Of a DNA stretch of 64,000 bases, positions 17,402 to 24,679 are shown in pieces. Source of the DNA: JAJUFS01 sp036381175 (GTDB lineage Bacteria; Pseudomonadota; Gammaproteobacteria; Natronospirales; JAJUFS01). The notes under the pieces were generated by a model that worked only from the letters and a program-made list of their open reading frames with translations, made no database searches and was not told the origin of the DNA. The position numbers and the translations under genes are program-made. Each line of letters starts with the position of its first letter. Position 1 is the first letter of the stretch. The stretch is taken from assembly GCA_036381175.1 (NCBI GenBank), contig DASVDI010000006.1:1-64000 (forward strand), read 5' to 3'.

Positions 17402-18340
17402 TCAAGGATATTTCACGGGCGGCGGATTTTTTTCCGGCGGCAAGGCGATGAACTCCGTCTCACCCGGCACGGCATCGAAGCGTTGCGCGCGCCAGTCCGC
17501 TTTCGCCTGTTCGATCCGTTCCCTCGAACTCGACACGAAATTCCACCAGATGAAACGCGGGCCATCCATCGGCTCGCCACCGAGCAGCATCAAGCGTGTA
17601 CGCGTTTGTGCTTTCAACGTGACCGGCGTATTCGGCTTGAACACGACAAGCTGTCCCGCTTCAAACACATCGCGACCGACTTGCATCGAGCCTTCGACAA
17701 TATACGCCGCGCGCTCCTCGTGCTCCGCTGGCACATTCAGCGACGTGTTCGCCTCAAGCGTTACATCGGCGTAGAACATGTCGGAGAACGTTTTCACCGG
17801 TGCTTCGACGCCGTACAGCGAACCGGCGATCACGCGCACGTGCTTGCCCTCGGCTTCCAGCACGGGAAGACCGGTTTCGGCGTGATGCACGAAACTCGGC
17901 GCAGTTTCTTCCTGCGACTTCGGCAGCGCCACCCATGACTGGATGCCGAACAACGGCGCATCGACCGCGCGCAACTGTGGCGGTGTACGCTCGGAATGCA
18001 CGATGCCGCTGCCCGCTGTCATCCAGTTCACAGCACCCGGTTGGATCGGCTGCACACTGCCGAGACTGTCACGGTGCAGGATCTCGCCGGTGAACATGTA
18101 CGTCACCGTCGCAAGACCGATGTGCGGATGCGGGCGAACGTCCAGGCCTTTTCCGCTCGTCATCACCGCCGGGCCCATTTGATCGAAGAACACGAACGGG
18201 CCGATCATGCGCCGTTTCGCGGATGGCAACGCGCGCTGCACGATGAACCCATCGCCAAGATCACTGCTGCGCGGAACGACGACGACATCCACGCTGTCGT
18301 CGGGGCAAGGTTCTTTCGGTTGTGAAGGTTCCCAGTTCAT
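17402..18340 (-). CDS. Pirin family protein
   Basis: A 312-aa bicupin of the pirin family. The N-terminal cupin has MIGPFVFFDQMGPAVM, RPHPHIGLATVTYMFTGEILHRDSLGSVQPIQPGAVNWMTAGSGIVHSER, with the conserved metal-binding His, His, His and Glu residues. The C-terminal cupin is less conserved, as usual. Some bacterial pirins have quercetinase activity and others bind metabolic enzymes; the role here cannot be assigned. ATG 18340 (MNWEPSQPKEP) is taken instead of the longer Cys/Arg-rich extension to 18400, which does not look like protein. It converges with the GST gene. Confidence 0.92.
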   Translation of the reverse strand: MNWEPSQPKEPCPDDSVDVVVVPRSSDLGDGFIVQRALPSAKRRMIGPFVFFDQMGPAVMTSGKGLDVRPHPHIGLATVTYMFTGEILHRDSLGSVQPIQPGAVNWMTAGSGIVHSERTPPQLRAVDAPLFGIQSWVALPKSQEETAPSFVHHAETGLPVLEAEGKHVRVIAGSLYGVEAPVKTFSDMFYADVTLEANTSLNVPAEHEERAAYIVEGSMQVGRDVFEAGQLVVFKPNTPVTLKAQTRTRLMLLGGEPMDGPRFIWWNFVSSSRERIEQAKADWRAQRFDAVPGETEFIALPPEKNPPPVKYP

Positions 18341-18483
18341 TCGATGGCACCTCGGGCAGGAATGTCGCAGGCCGCGATTGAAGAATCTCCTCGCTCGCAC
18401 ACTTGCATGCGCCGCATCAGATCATAGATATAAGACAACGGCAAAAGGCCGGCATTTAACGTAACGCGATCCGCGGAGGTTGT

Positions 18484-18837
18484 ATGGCGATTTACCGACA
18501 GACGTCATTGTTCGTTTGCGCACTCTGGATGATCGGCATCAGTTTGCTGCTGTTTTTCCTGCCTGCACTCAACGGGCTGATCGGCGGCGGTGTGGGCGGC
18601 TACAAGGCGGGCTCGATCGGGCGCGGACTTGGTGCAGCCGTGTTGCCGGCCATCGTTGTCGGCATCGGGCTCTGGGTGCTGCTCGCCATCCTGGATGCAC
18701 CGGTGCTCGGTTTCATCTCCGGGCTCGCTGTCGGTCTGTGGGCGCTGTTCTCCAGTATCGCCTTGTTGATCGGTGCGTTCATCGGCGGCGCGATGTCACC
18801 GAAGCGCGATGACATCATCCAGCCGCCGCGGCGCTGA
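18484..18837 (+). CDS. Small four-helix membrane protein, function unknown
   Basis: A 117-aa hydrophobic protein with about four membrane segments. Glycine-rich stretches (LIGGGVGGYKAGSIGRGLGAAVLP) recall DUF5518-like or glycine-zipper membrane proteins, but I cannot assign a family with certainty. A strong GGAGG is placed 5 nt before ATG 18484. It stands alone between pirin (divergent) and the APC permease (convergent). The short polar tail ends in PKRDDIIQPPRR, which is probably cytoplasmic. Confidence 0.7.
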   Translation: MAIYRQTSLFVCALWMIGISLLLFFLPALNGLIGGGVGGYKAGSIGRGLGAAVLPAIVVGIGLWVLLAILDAPVLGFISGLAVGLWALFSSIALLIGAFIGGAMSPKRDDIIQPPRR

Positions 18838-18870
18838 TACGGAAAATCCCCCCGCTGCGCTGCGCGCAGC

Positions 18871-18979
18871 GGACCCCCTTTTCAAAGGGGACTGCCTTCT
18901 CCCGGCGCTTTCGCAAGATTCGAAATTTCCGATTTGATATTGCCGAACGAAGAACTCCCTCCCTTTTTCAAAGGGAGGG
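18871..18979. repeat. Two copies of CCC(TCC)CTTT...AAAGGG hairpin repeat
   Basis: CCCCTTTTCAAAGGGG at 18875-18890 and a 10-bp-arm version (CCCTCCCTTT / AAAGGGAGGG) at 18957-18979 lie between convergent genes. A third copy is at 31575-31593 after tetR. Dispersed intergenic palindromes of this kind are common in proteobacteria and can act as bidirectional terminators. Confidence 0.7.
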
Positions 18980-18997
18980 CCGGGGAGGGATTTCGCT

Positions 18998-20290
18998 TCA
19001 GCGCTTTCTCGCGTTCCGCCTTACCAGCCAGTACAAACCGCTGCCCGCCAGAAGAAACCCCGCCGTCACCAGCACGGAATCCCATTCAATCTGCAACAGC
19101 AACGCGCCTGAAACAAGGAACGCTGCGACGGGAACGGTCCAACCACCCGGTACGCGAAAGCGATCCGGCGCGTTGCCGAACTCGCGCCGCAGGCGCGGCA
19201 TCGCGCCGATGCACGCCATGTAAATGAGCACACGCACCAGCGAACTCATCGCGGCAAGCCAGATGAAACCGCCGTACACCGAAAGCAGGAAAACCAATAC
19301 AGAAAAAACAACGATCGAACGCGCGGGCGTTCGGTGCTCGGGATGCACTTCGCCAAGCCACGCCGGCAGGCTGCCCTCGCGTGCCAGCGAGTACGTCAGC
19401 CTCGGCGCGGTCACCATCGTGCTCGCGATGTTGCCGCCGATGGAAACGACAACGCCAACAGTCAAGAGAATCGCGCCGAGCGGCCCGAACAAAACTCCGC
19501 CGACTTCAATCAGCGCGCTGTCCGCTTCTGCAAAGTCGGGCAGCACCGCAACCGCGACCGCCTGGATCAACACATATAAAAGCGTGACCACGCCCATCGC
19601 GAGCAACAACGCGCGTGGCATGTCGCGTGCGGGATTGCGCGTTTCACCGGCGGGCACCACAGCGGCCTCCCAGCCCACAAACGCGTAAATCACCAGCAAC
19701 GCGGCGGTGCCGATATCGATGGTATCGGGCAACGGCGTTGTTGCTACGGGGAACGCTGCCGGTTTCAACCACGCAAGGCCGACAACAACCAGCAACAACA
19801 GCGGCAGGATCTTGAGTACGGTCAACGCGCCGATCGAACGCATCGCGTGTCGTGTTCCGACAACGTTCGGCCACGTCAACAGGAACATGATTGCCGCAAG
19901 CAGCGCGATTCGTATCGCACCGTCATCCGCAGGCGCCCAGAAATACGCGATCGATTCCACCAGCAGATTGATATTCGCCGCGAACGCCGTAACGCGCGCG
20001 AAGTAGAACGCCCAACCCGCCTGGAAACCCGCGAACGATCCGAACGCGTGACCAATATAAAGAATCGGCCCGCCCGTGCTGCGGAAATAACTCGAAAGCT
20101 CCGCGAAACACAGGACAACCATCATCAACAACAAACCGCAGGCGAGAAAGACAAGCGGACTGTAGATACCCGTCAATGCGGCCGCACCCGCCGGCACACC
20201 GAAGATGCCCGCGCCGATCAAACCATTCACCGCCAGCAACCAGATGCCGGTGGCGGAGATTTGCCGGACGAGAGATTCGTTGTCGGTCAT
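18998..20290 (-). CDS. APC-family amino acid permease
   Basis: A 430-aa inner-membrane transporter with about 12 hydrophobic helices. The first contains SATGIWLLAVNGLIGAGIFGVPA, the glycine-rich G-x-G-I-F backbone of the APC (amino acid-polyamine-organocation) substrate site. FVGWEAAVVPAGETRNPARDMPRAL in the middle is the typical conserved loop after helix 6. ATG 20290 (MTDNESL) is preferred to the in-frame extension to 20338, which runs into the adjoining palindromic repeat. Substrate unknown. No neighbouring catabolic gene indicates an amino acid. Confidence 0.9.
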   Translation of the reverse strand: MTDNESLVRQISATGIWLLAVNGLIGAGIFGVPAGAAALTGIYSPLVFLACGLLLMMVVLCFAELSSYFRSTGGPILYIGHAFGSFAGFQAGWAFYFARVTAFAANINLLVESIAYFWAPADDGAIRIALLAAIMFLLTWPNVVGTRHAMRSIGALTVLKILPLLLLVVVGLAWLKPAAFPVATTPLPDTIDIGTAALLVIYAFVGWEAAVVPAGETRNPARDMPRALLLAMGVVTLLYVLIQAVAVAVLPDFAEADSALIEVGGVLFGPLGAILLTVGVVVSIGGNIASTMVTAPRLTYSLAREGSLPAWLGEVHPEHRTPARSIVVFSVLVFLLSVYGGFIWLAAMSSLVRVLIYMACIGAMPRLRREFGNAPDRFRVPGGWTVPVAAFLVSGALLLQIEWDSVLVTAGFLLAGSGLYWLVRRNARKR

Positions 20291-20317
20291 CGCGGAATTC
20301 CTGATGCGTGCCTGACT

Positions 20318-20402
20318 CGTAGGGCGGATTAGGCGCAACCGTAATCCGCCGTCTTCGCGGAATAGCGGATTACGCGAGCTGGCGCTCGCTAATTCGCCCT
20401 CC
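20318..20402. repeat. GTAGGGCGGATTAG palindromic dispersed repeat, copy 1
   Basis: CGTAGGGCGGATTAG...TAATCCGCC...GGCGGATTACGCGAGC...GCTCGCTAATTCGCCCT forms a long imperfect palindrome of about 85 bp. A better preserved copy is at 21917-22000 and a half copy at 52811-52844. The copies bracket the toxin-antitoxin island at 20.4-22 kb. Confidence 0.8.
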
Positions 20403-20404
20403 GG

Positions 20405-20638
20405 CTACTTTCGATGCGCCTCGGTGTAGGCGTCGAGAAGATTGCGAATCATCTTCTGGTACGGCGTCTTGTGCTTGCTCGCCTCGCGCTTGAAAAATTC
20501 CACGCTGGACTTGCTCAAGGTAATAGTCACTTTCACGGAATCCTCCTTGAAAACAAGTTCGTCGGGCGGCGGCAGGAAATCCTTGACGCGCTTTCCGGCA
20601 TTCATGGGTTCATCAGTGTAATGCGTTTTCCTGCTCAT
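20405..20638 (-). CDS. CopG/BrnA-like antitoxin
   Basis: A 77-aa protein with an acidic/proline-containing N-terminal half (LPPPDELVFKED) and a ribbon-helix-helix-like C-terminal part (SVKVTITLSKSSVEFFKREASKHKTPYQKMIRNLLDAYTEAH). This matches CopG-type antitoxins that partner BrnT-like ribonuclease toxins. GCAGGA precedes ATG 20638. The start overlaps by 4 nt (ATGA) the end of a 21-codon reading frame whose first residues resemble the start of BrnT, so the functional toxin seems to have been lost. The antitoxin itself looks intact and could still repress its own promoter at 20701-20877. Confidence 0.75.
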   Translation of the reverse strand: MSRKTHYTDEPMNAGKRVKDFLPPPDELVFKEDSVKVTITLSKSSVEFFKREASKHKTPYQKMIRNLLDAYTEAHRK

Positions 20639-20700
20639 AAATTTTCCTGCCCTTGCGCCAGAAGCTTGATGTCGTTCCACTCAAAGCATTCCTTGCTCAT
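20635..20700 (-). pseudogene. Possible BrnT toxin stub (21 codons)
   Basis: From ATG 20700 the minus strand encodes MSKECFEWNDIKLLAQGQENL and a stop that overlaps the antitoxin start as ATGA. BrnT toxins begin with a similar F-E-W-D-x-x-K motif and sit directly upstream of brnA with overlapping codons, so this frame may be what remains after an internal deletion of a toxin gene. The match is only about ten residues, and it could instead be a leader peptide. Confidence 0.35.
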
Positions 20701-20729
20701 GGATATGACTCTGGATCAAATATGGAGAA

Positions 20730-20806
20730 ATAACCATATAAATATATGGTTATCCATCACCGCCGTAACCTACAAAACATATAAAACTTGTATTTTGTAC
20801 AAAATA
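20730..20806. promoter_or_regulatory. Divergent TA promoter region with two strong palindromes
   Basis: This AT-rich spacer between the two divergent toxin-antitoxin loci holds an inverted repeat (ATAACCATAT at 20730-20739, ATATGGTTAT at 20744-20753) and a perfect 16-bp palindrome TATTTTGTACAAAATA at 20791-20806. Antitoxins normally repress their own operons through such sites. The first lies nearer the BrnA-like gene and the second nearer the Phd-like gene. Confidence 0.6.
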
Positions 20807-20877
20807 TGCTCATTCTGCTGCATGCCGGATTCGAAACGCAACAAGCCGAAGGCCGGCGTTTCACGCAGGAGGAATTA

Positions 20878-21237
20878 ATGAACGTCAACCGTGAACACCG
20901 GGCAACCAGCGAACTTTCGGTCGGAGAAATCCGCGAACAGTTCGCCGAGATTCTGAACCGCGTGAAGTACGGCAACAGCAGGACTGTGGTCAAGCGCCAC
21001 GGCAAGGAGATTGCCGCGGTGGTCAGCATCGACGATCTCCGCCTGTTGGAGCGCCTCGAAGAAATTCTGGACCGACAGGCAATCAAGGAAGCGGATGCGG
21101 AGATGGACGCTCACGGCACGATCTCGTGGGACGACGCGCTGCGCGAACTGGGAGTTGACAAGGATGAGTTACGAGATCGAACTGAGCCCGGCCGCCGTAA
21201 GAAACCTGAAAGATCTCGAGCAAAAGCAAAGGATTGA
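20878..21237 (+). CDS. Phd/YefM-family antitoxin
   Basis: A 119-aa antitoxin. The N-terminal SELSVGEIREQFAEILNRVKYGNSRTVVKRHGKEIAAVVSIDDLRLLERLEE is the Phd/YefM DNA-binding and dimerisation fold. The middle part is the toxin-neutralising helix (EADAEMDAHGTISWDDALRELG). GGAGG lies 7 nt before ATG 20878. The reading frame does not end at the toxin start but runs 74 nt into the toxin gene, adding a basic tail (RTEPGRRKKPERSRAKAKD). Related antitoxins are usually 80-95 aa, so the tail is unusual and may be either functional or the result of a lost stop codon. Confidence 0.85.
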   Translation: MNVNREHRATSELSVGEIREQFAEILNRVKYGNSRTVVKRHGKEIAAVVSIDDLRLLERLEEILDRQAIKEADAEMDAHGTISWDDALRELGVDKDELRDRTEPGRRKKPERSRAKAKD

Positions 21238-21442
21238 GATACTGGAGAAGATCGACTTGCTCCAGAACGACCCCGCCCCTCCCGGTGCAAAAAAGCTTCG
21301 TGGATATCGACACCCGACATTTCGACTGAGGCACGGTTCATTCCGTATCGCGTACCGCCTGGAAAAACATCGGCTTGTGATCCTTGTTCTGGCAGCCGGA
21401 AACCGCAAGGACATTTACGAGCGCCTGAAGCGAATCATCTGA
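21164..21442 (+). CDS. RelE/ParE-family toxin
   Basis: A 92-aa toxin of the RelE superfamily (MSYEIELSPAAVRNLKDLEQ..., KKLRGYRHPTFRLRHGSFRIAYRLEKHRLVILVLAAGNRKDIYERL). The central R-L-R-x-G-x-F-R-I-x-Y segment and the terminal K-x-x-Y-x-R pattern are characteristic of ribosome-dependent mRNA interferases. The start ATG 21164 lies inside the antitoxin gene, and the two frames overlap by 74 nt, so translation is strongly coupled. The gene appears intact. Confidence 0.87.
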   Translation: MSYEIELSPAAVRNLKDLEQKQRIEILEKIDLLQNDPAPPGAKKLRGYRHPTFRLRHGSFRIAYRLEKHRLVILVLAAGNRKDIYERLKRII

Positions 21443-21463
21443 TGTCATTTCAGGATACTTCTT

Positions 21464-21555
21464 GTAGGTTGGGGTGAGGTATTCCCGAACCCCAACAATT
21501 TTAATGTTGGGGTGCGCTCCGCTTACCCCAACCTGCAGCTGTTGCCCGACCTACC
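21464..21555. repeat. GTAGGTTGGGGTGAG palindromic repeat, copy 1
   Basis: GTAGGTTGGGGTGAG...CGAACCCCAACA...TGTTGGGGT...CTTACCCCAACCTGC forms nested palindromes. Related copies are at 35075-35108 and 63784-63859. This element is a widespread dispersed intergenic repeat in proteobacteria. Its right end supplies the stop codon of the adjacent broken gene. Confidence 0.75.
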
Positions 21556-21869
21556 AGTCATCAATCTTGTTATCTCGCACCTCGCGCAGCTTTCTGAATC
21601 TACGCTGCACGTTCAAAGCATTGGCTCGTGAATCAAACTGATAGATATGCCGGAAAAGGCCCTCAAGTTCCGTTATCTCATCGTCTCGAATGTTCTCCCA
21701 GACGGCGAATACGGAAGCATGGCTCCACTCGAGATTTTGACGATGTCGCATTAAACGGTTGCGTACCCCACACGTAAAGACCGCGCAATCCACGAGGCAG
21801 GCGATGCACATCAATTTGCGGAACGAACTCCGCACATTTCTTGATTAATCGTAAAGGACTTTCGCTCAT
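21551..21869 (-). pseudogene. Broken GIY-YIG-like nuclease-family gene
   Basis: Two halves of one protein lie in different frames. ATG 21869 gives MSESPLRLIKKCAEF...DVHRLPRGLRGLYV. The rest is in another frame: GVRNRLMRHRQNLEWSHASVFAVW, ENIRDDEITELEGLFRHIY and FDSRANALNVQRRFRKLREVR. In intact relatives as I remember them, about 15-25 residues including the second YVG element lie between the halves, so a small deletion that shifted the frame is the simplest explanation. Without that segment the nuclease core is incomplete. The last codon borrows a stop from an adjoining palindromic repeat. Confidence 0.6.
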
Positions 21870-21916
21870 CAAATCACTCCCCCAAGTAGAACCCGAATGC
21901 GAAGCGGAATCAGCGT

Positions 21917-22000
21917 CGTAGGGCGGATTAGGCGCAGCCGTAATCCGCCGTCTCCTCGACGGCGGATTACGCGAGCTATCGCTCGCTAATCCGCCCTACG
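21917..22000. repeat. GTAGGGCGGATTAG palindromic dispersed repeat, copy 2
   Basis: This is a nearly symmetrical 84-bp element: CGTAGGGCGGATTAGGCGC...GGCGGATTACGCGAGC...GCTCGCTAATCCGCCCTACG. It is the best preserved of three copies in the window and ends four bases before the stop of the HTH gene. Confidence 0.85.
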
Positions 22001-22003
22001 CGG

Positions 22004-22282
22004 CTACTTCGGTTTCGTGTGCCCTGCTTTCGGATCCGTCTTGCCGGTCAGCAACCAATAGATGTGTTGCGGATATTTTTCGGCGAACGCCGCGAGGATG
22101 TCAGCGCCGGGTTTGCGGCCGTCGTATTCAATTCCCTGAAGAGTCCGTTCATTCATTCCAATGAAGCGAGCGAAACGGGTTCTCCCCATTCCCGTGCTTT
22201 CGCGCAACGCTTGAATCCTTTCACAAATGCTTGACACCGCTGCCTGCTCCGCTACCTTCCGTCGTGCAAAATCGGCCGGCAC
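22004..22282 (-). CDS. Cro/CI-type helix-turn-helix protein
   Basis: A small DNA-binding protein with an XRE-type helix-turn-helix (ICERIQALRESTGMGRTRFARFIGMNERTLQGIEYDGRKPGADILAAFAEKYPQHIYWLLTGKT). The YWLLTG ending is typical of phage-like or mobile-element Cro/CI repressors. No ATG is available between the upstream terminator and the HTH, so GTG 22282 (92 aa) is used; GTG 22237 (77 aa, VSSICERI) is also possible. Its position in the accessory stretch with TA modules and repeats suggests a remnant of a mobile element or a solitary regulator. Confidence 0.65.
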   Translation of the reverse strand: MPADFARRKVAEQAAVSSICERIQALRESTGMGRTRFARFIGMNERTLQGIEYDGRKPGADILAAFAEKYPQHIYWLLTGKTDPKAGHTKPK

Positions 22283-22353
22283 CGGCTGGTCAACCTGCGG
22301 GAGCTGTGGGACCGTTGCAATGACGAGAAAGGTATGTCGAACTGACGGAAATG

Positions 22354-22377
22354 AAAAAGGCGGCCGACGGCCGCCTT
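22354..22377 (-). terminator. Rho-independent terminator after lipoprotein gene
   Basis: On the minus strand the stem AAGGCGGCC / GGCCGCCTT has a GTC loop and runs into a T tract (CTTTTTC). It is 25 nt downstream of the lipoprotein stop at 22402 and separates it from the HTH gene. Confidence 0.8.
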
Positions 22378-22401
22378 GTTCAAGACTCGTCATTGCAACG
22401 C

Positions 22402-22785
22402 TTACTTTCCCGCCGCCGGCAAATTCTCGCACCGGTAATACGCAACTTCAGCATCGCTGAACGCGTTGACGTTGAAGCCCATGATGCTCGTTTCAGCGGG
22501 CGCGATGATGAACGCGTAATTGGCGTCTTTTTCCGGCGCGGTATTCACGGCAACTTCCGTGATGCGCTCCATCGCAGCGGCCTTGTTCATGTTGCCCGTA
22601 AGGCCCCAGTCCTGTTCTTCCTGCGCGACCTTGCGGCAATTGTATTCGTCCCTGGGCTCGGCCTGTCCCGCCATGACGCGCTCGCCCGAGTCGGCGGTAT
22701 GGTCTTTCACAGTGAGACGGCCGATTGCGGAGCACGCGGTAACGGCAAGCATCAATCCGATCATGATCACAATTTTCTTCAACAT
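22402..22785 (-). CDS. Small putative lipoprotein, function unknown
   Basis: A 127-aa protein starting MLKKIVIMIGLMLAVTACSAIG, a signal peptide with a lipobox-like VTAC. It is well placed behind GGGGG (ATG 22785). The mature part is polar, with pairs of Cys (NCRKVAQEEQDWG; YRCENL) that could form a disulfide. I do not recognise the family. It lies downstream of the ABC exporter pair on the same strand, 78 nt after it, and ends at a good terminator, so it may be the last gene of that operon. Confidence 0.7.
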   Translation of the reverse strand: MLKKIVIMIGLMLAVTACSAIGRLTVKDHTADSGERVMAGQAEPRDEYNCRKVAQEEQDWGLTGNMNKAAAMERITEVAVNTAPEKDANYAFIIAPAETSIMGFNVNAFSDAEVAYYRCENLPAAGK

Positions 22786-22863
22786 GATTTCCCCCAAATC
22801 CCATTTCGGAAAACAGAGAATATGGCTCGGCCTCTCCCTGCGCAACGCATTTTCGCGCAGCCA

Positions 22864-23625
22864 TCATGTCTTGAGCTTGTACCCCGTCCTGAACATCCAT
22901 CCGATCACGACAAGGCACACCACCATGAACACCACGATCATGCCGAGGCTGAGCGCGACACTGACATCCGACACGCCATAGAAACTCCAGCGAAAACCGT
23001 TGATGAGATACACGACGGGATTCAGCAGCGTGATCTTCTGCCAGATGGGCGGCAGCATGTCGATGGAATAGAAACTGCCGCCGAGGAAGGTCAATGGCAC
23101 CACGACCATCAACGGCACGATCTGCAGTTTCTCGAAGCCATCCGCCCAGATGCCGATGATGAAACCGAACAGGCTGAAGGTGACGGCGGTCAACACGAGA
23201 AAGCCGATCATCCACACTGGATGCAGGATTTCGTAATCCACGAACACTCGTGCGGTGATCAGGATCAGCACGCCGAGGATCACGGATTTCGTTGCCGCCG
23301 CACCGACGTAACCGATGACGATCTCGACGGCGGATACGGGTGCTGAAAGAATTTCGTAAATCGTACCGGTGAATTTCGGAAAATAGATTCCGAACGAGGA
23401 ATTGGAAATGCTCTCGCTCAACAGCGACAGCATCAAAAGACCCGGAATGATGAACGCGCCGTAACTCACGCCGTCGATTGCGCCCATGCGGCTGCCAATG
23501 GCCGATCCGAACACCACGAAATACAGCGATGTGGAAAGCACCGGCGATAAAATGCTCTGCATCAGCGTGCGTCCAGCGCGCGCCATCTCGAAATGATAAA
23601 TGGACTTGATGGCGTAAAAATTCAT
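22864..23625 (-). CDS. ABC-2 type exporter permease, YadH-like
   Basis: A 253-aa permease with six hydrophobic helices and the ABC-2 features: an amphipathic start (NFYAIKSIYHFEMARAGRTLMQSILSPVLSTSLYFVVFGSAIG), YGAFIIPGLLMLSLLSESISNSSFGIYF, and the EILSAPVSAVEIVIGYVGAA coupling region. The arrangement closely resembles E. coli YadH. It is preceded by the ATPase gene with a 4-nt ATGA overlap, so the two form a stoichiometric exporter. The substrate is unknown; related exporters move polysaccharides, drugs or lipids. Confidence 0.9.
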   Translation of the reverse strand: MNFYAIKSIYHFEMARAGRTLMQSILSPVLSTSLYFVVFGSAIGSRMGAIDGVSYGAFIIPGLLMLSLLSESISNSSFGIYFPKFTGTIYEILSAPVSAVEIVIGYVGAAATKSVILGVLILITARVFVDYEILHPVWMIGFLVLTAVTFSLFGFIIGIWADGFEKLQIVPLMVVVPLTFLGGSFYSIDMLPPIWQKITLLNPVVYLINGFRWSFYGVSDVSVALSLGMIVVFMVVCLVVIGWMFRTGYKLKT

Positions 23626-24548
23626 TTCGGCTCCCTCACCAGGCTGACGAAGATTTCTTCCAGCGAACTCTGGCTGGAATGCAAGTCCTTGTAATCGATG
23701 CCCTGCGTTTCAAGCTGGCGCAGCAATTGCGGGATGCCCGTGTTTTCCTGCTGCGCGTCGAATGTGTAAACCAGTGCATTGCCATCCTGCACAAGCTCCA
23801 GGGAATGGTTGGCGAGCGCATCGGGAATCCGCGTCAACGGCTGCTGCAATTGCAGGGTCAACTGCTTGCGTCCGAGCTTCTGCATCAGCGCGGTTTTCTC
23901 TTCCACGAGGATGATTTCACCCTTGTTGATGACGCCGATGCGGTCCGCCATCTCCTCGGCTTCCTCGATGTAATGCGTGGTGAGAAGGATGGTGACGCCG
24001 TTCTCGCGAAGGCCACGCACCATCTCCCACATGTCGCGTCGCAGTTCCACATCCACGCCGGCGGTCGGCTCATCGAGAAAAAGTATCTGCGGCTCGTGCG
24101 ACAGCGCCTTTGCGATCATCACGCGCCGTTTCATGCCGCCGGACAGCGCCATGATGCGCGAATCCTTCTTGTCCCAGAGCGAAAGATCGCGCAGCAACTT
24201 TTCGATGTACTCGGGGTTCGGCGGCTTGCCGAACACACCGCGACTGAAATTCACCGTCGCCCACACGCTTTCGAAGGCGTCGGTTGCAAGCTCCTGTGGC
24301 ACCAGGCCGATCTTAGAACGCGCGGCGCGAAACTCGGTGATGATGTCGTGGCCGCCCGCGGTGATGCTGCCGCTACCGGGATTCACAATGCCGCAGATGA
24401 TGCTGATGAGCGTGGTCTTGCCCGCGCCGTTGGGGCCGAGCAGCGCGAAGATTTCGCCCTTGTGAATTTCAAGGTTGATGTTCTTCAACGCATGCAGGCC
24501 CGACGCGTAAGTCTTGTCGAGATTTTTTACGGAAATAATCGATTGCAC
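23622..24548 (-). CDS. ABC transporter ATP-binding protein, YadG-like
   Basis: A 308-aa ATPase with Walker A GPNGAGKTT, Q-loop region IGLVPQELATD, signature LSGGMKRRV, Walker B ILFLDEPTAGVD and switch His in TTHYIEEAEEMADR. A C-terminal extension of about 80 residues, as in YadG-type subunits, follows the nucleotide-binding domain. GTG 24548 is chosen because AGGAG lies 6 nt upstream; the preceding in-frame ATG at 24578 would add ten unconserved residues. It is coupled by ATGA to the permease gene. Confidence 0.92.
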   Translation of the reverse strand: MQSIISVKNLDKTYASGLHALKNINLEIHKGEIFALLGPNGAGKTTLISIICGIVNPGSGSITAGGHDIITEFRAARSKIGLVPQELATDAFESVWATVNFSRGVFGKPPNPEYIEKLLRDLSLWDKKDSRIMALSGGMKRRVMIAKALSHEPQILFLDEPTAGVDVELRRDMWEMVRGLRENGVTILLTTHYIEEAEEMADRIGVINKGEIILVEEKTALMQKLGRKQLTLQLQQPLTRIPDALANHSLELVQDGNALVYTFDAQQENTGIPQLLRQLETQGIDYKDLHSSQSSLEEIFVSLVREPK

Positions 24549-24595
24549 CTGATCTCCTTTTCTGATCAGTCCAGACACTTCAGATTCTGCAAATA

Positions 24596-24679
24596 GTAGC
24601 CCGGATGGAACGACCGGAGGGAGTGAAATCCTGCACCCCGGATTTCAGCGTGCTATCGCACGCTTCCATCCGGGCTACT
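24596..24679. repeat. GTAGCCCGGATGGAA palindromic repeat
   Basis: The 16-bp arms AGTAGCCCGGATGGAA (24595-24610) and TTCCATCCGGGCTACT (24664-24679) enclose a less symmetrical core. It is a dispersed intergenic palindrome located between the ABC ATPase promoter and a possible small gene. Confidence 0.85.

Noticed and set aside
22351..23346. 331-codon His/Asp-rich plus-strand frame
   Set aside because: It is opposite the ABC permease and lipoprotein genes. The His/Asp runs come from ATC/GATG patterns of the opposite strand, not from metal-binding motifs.
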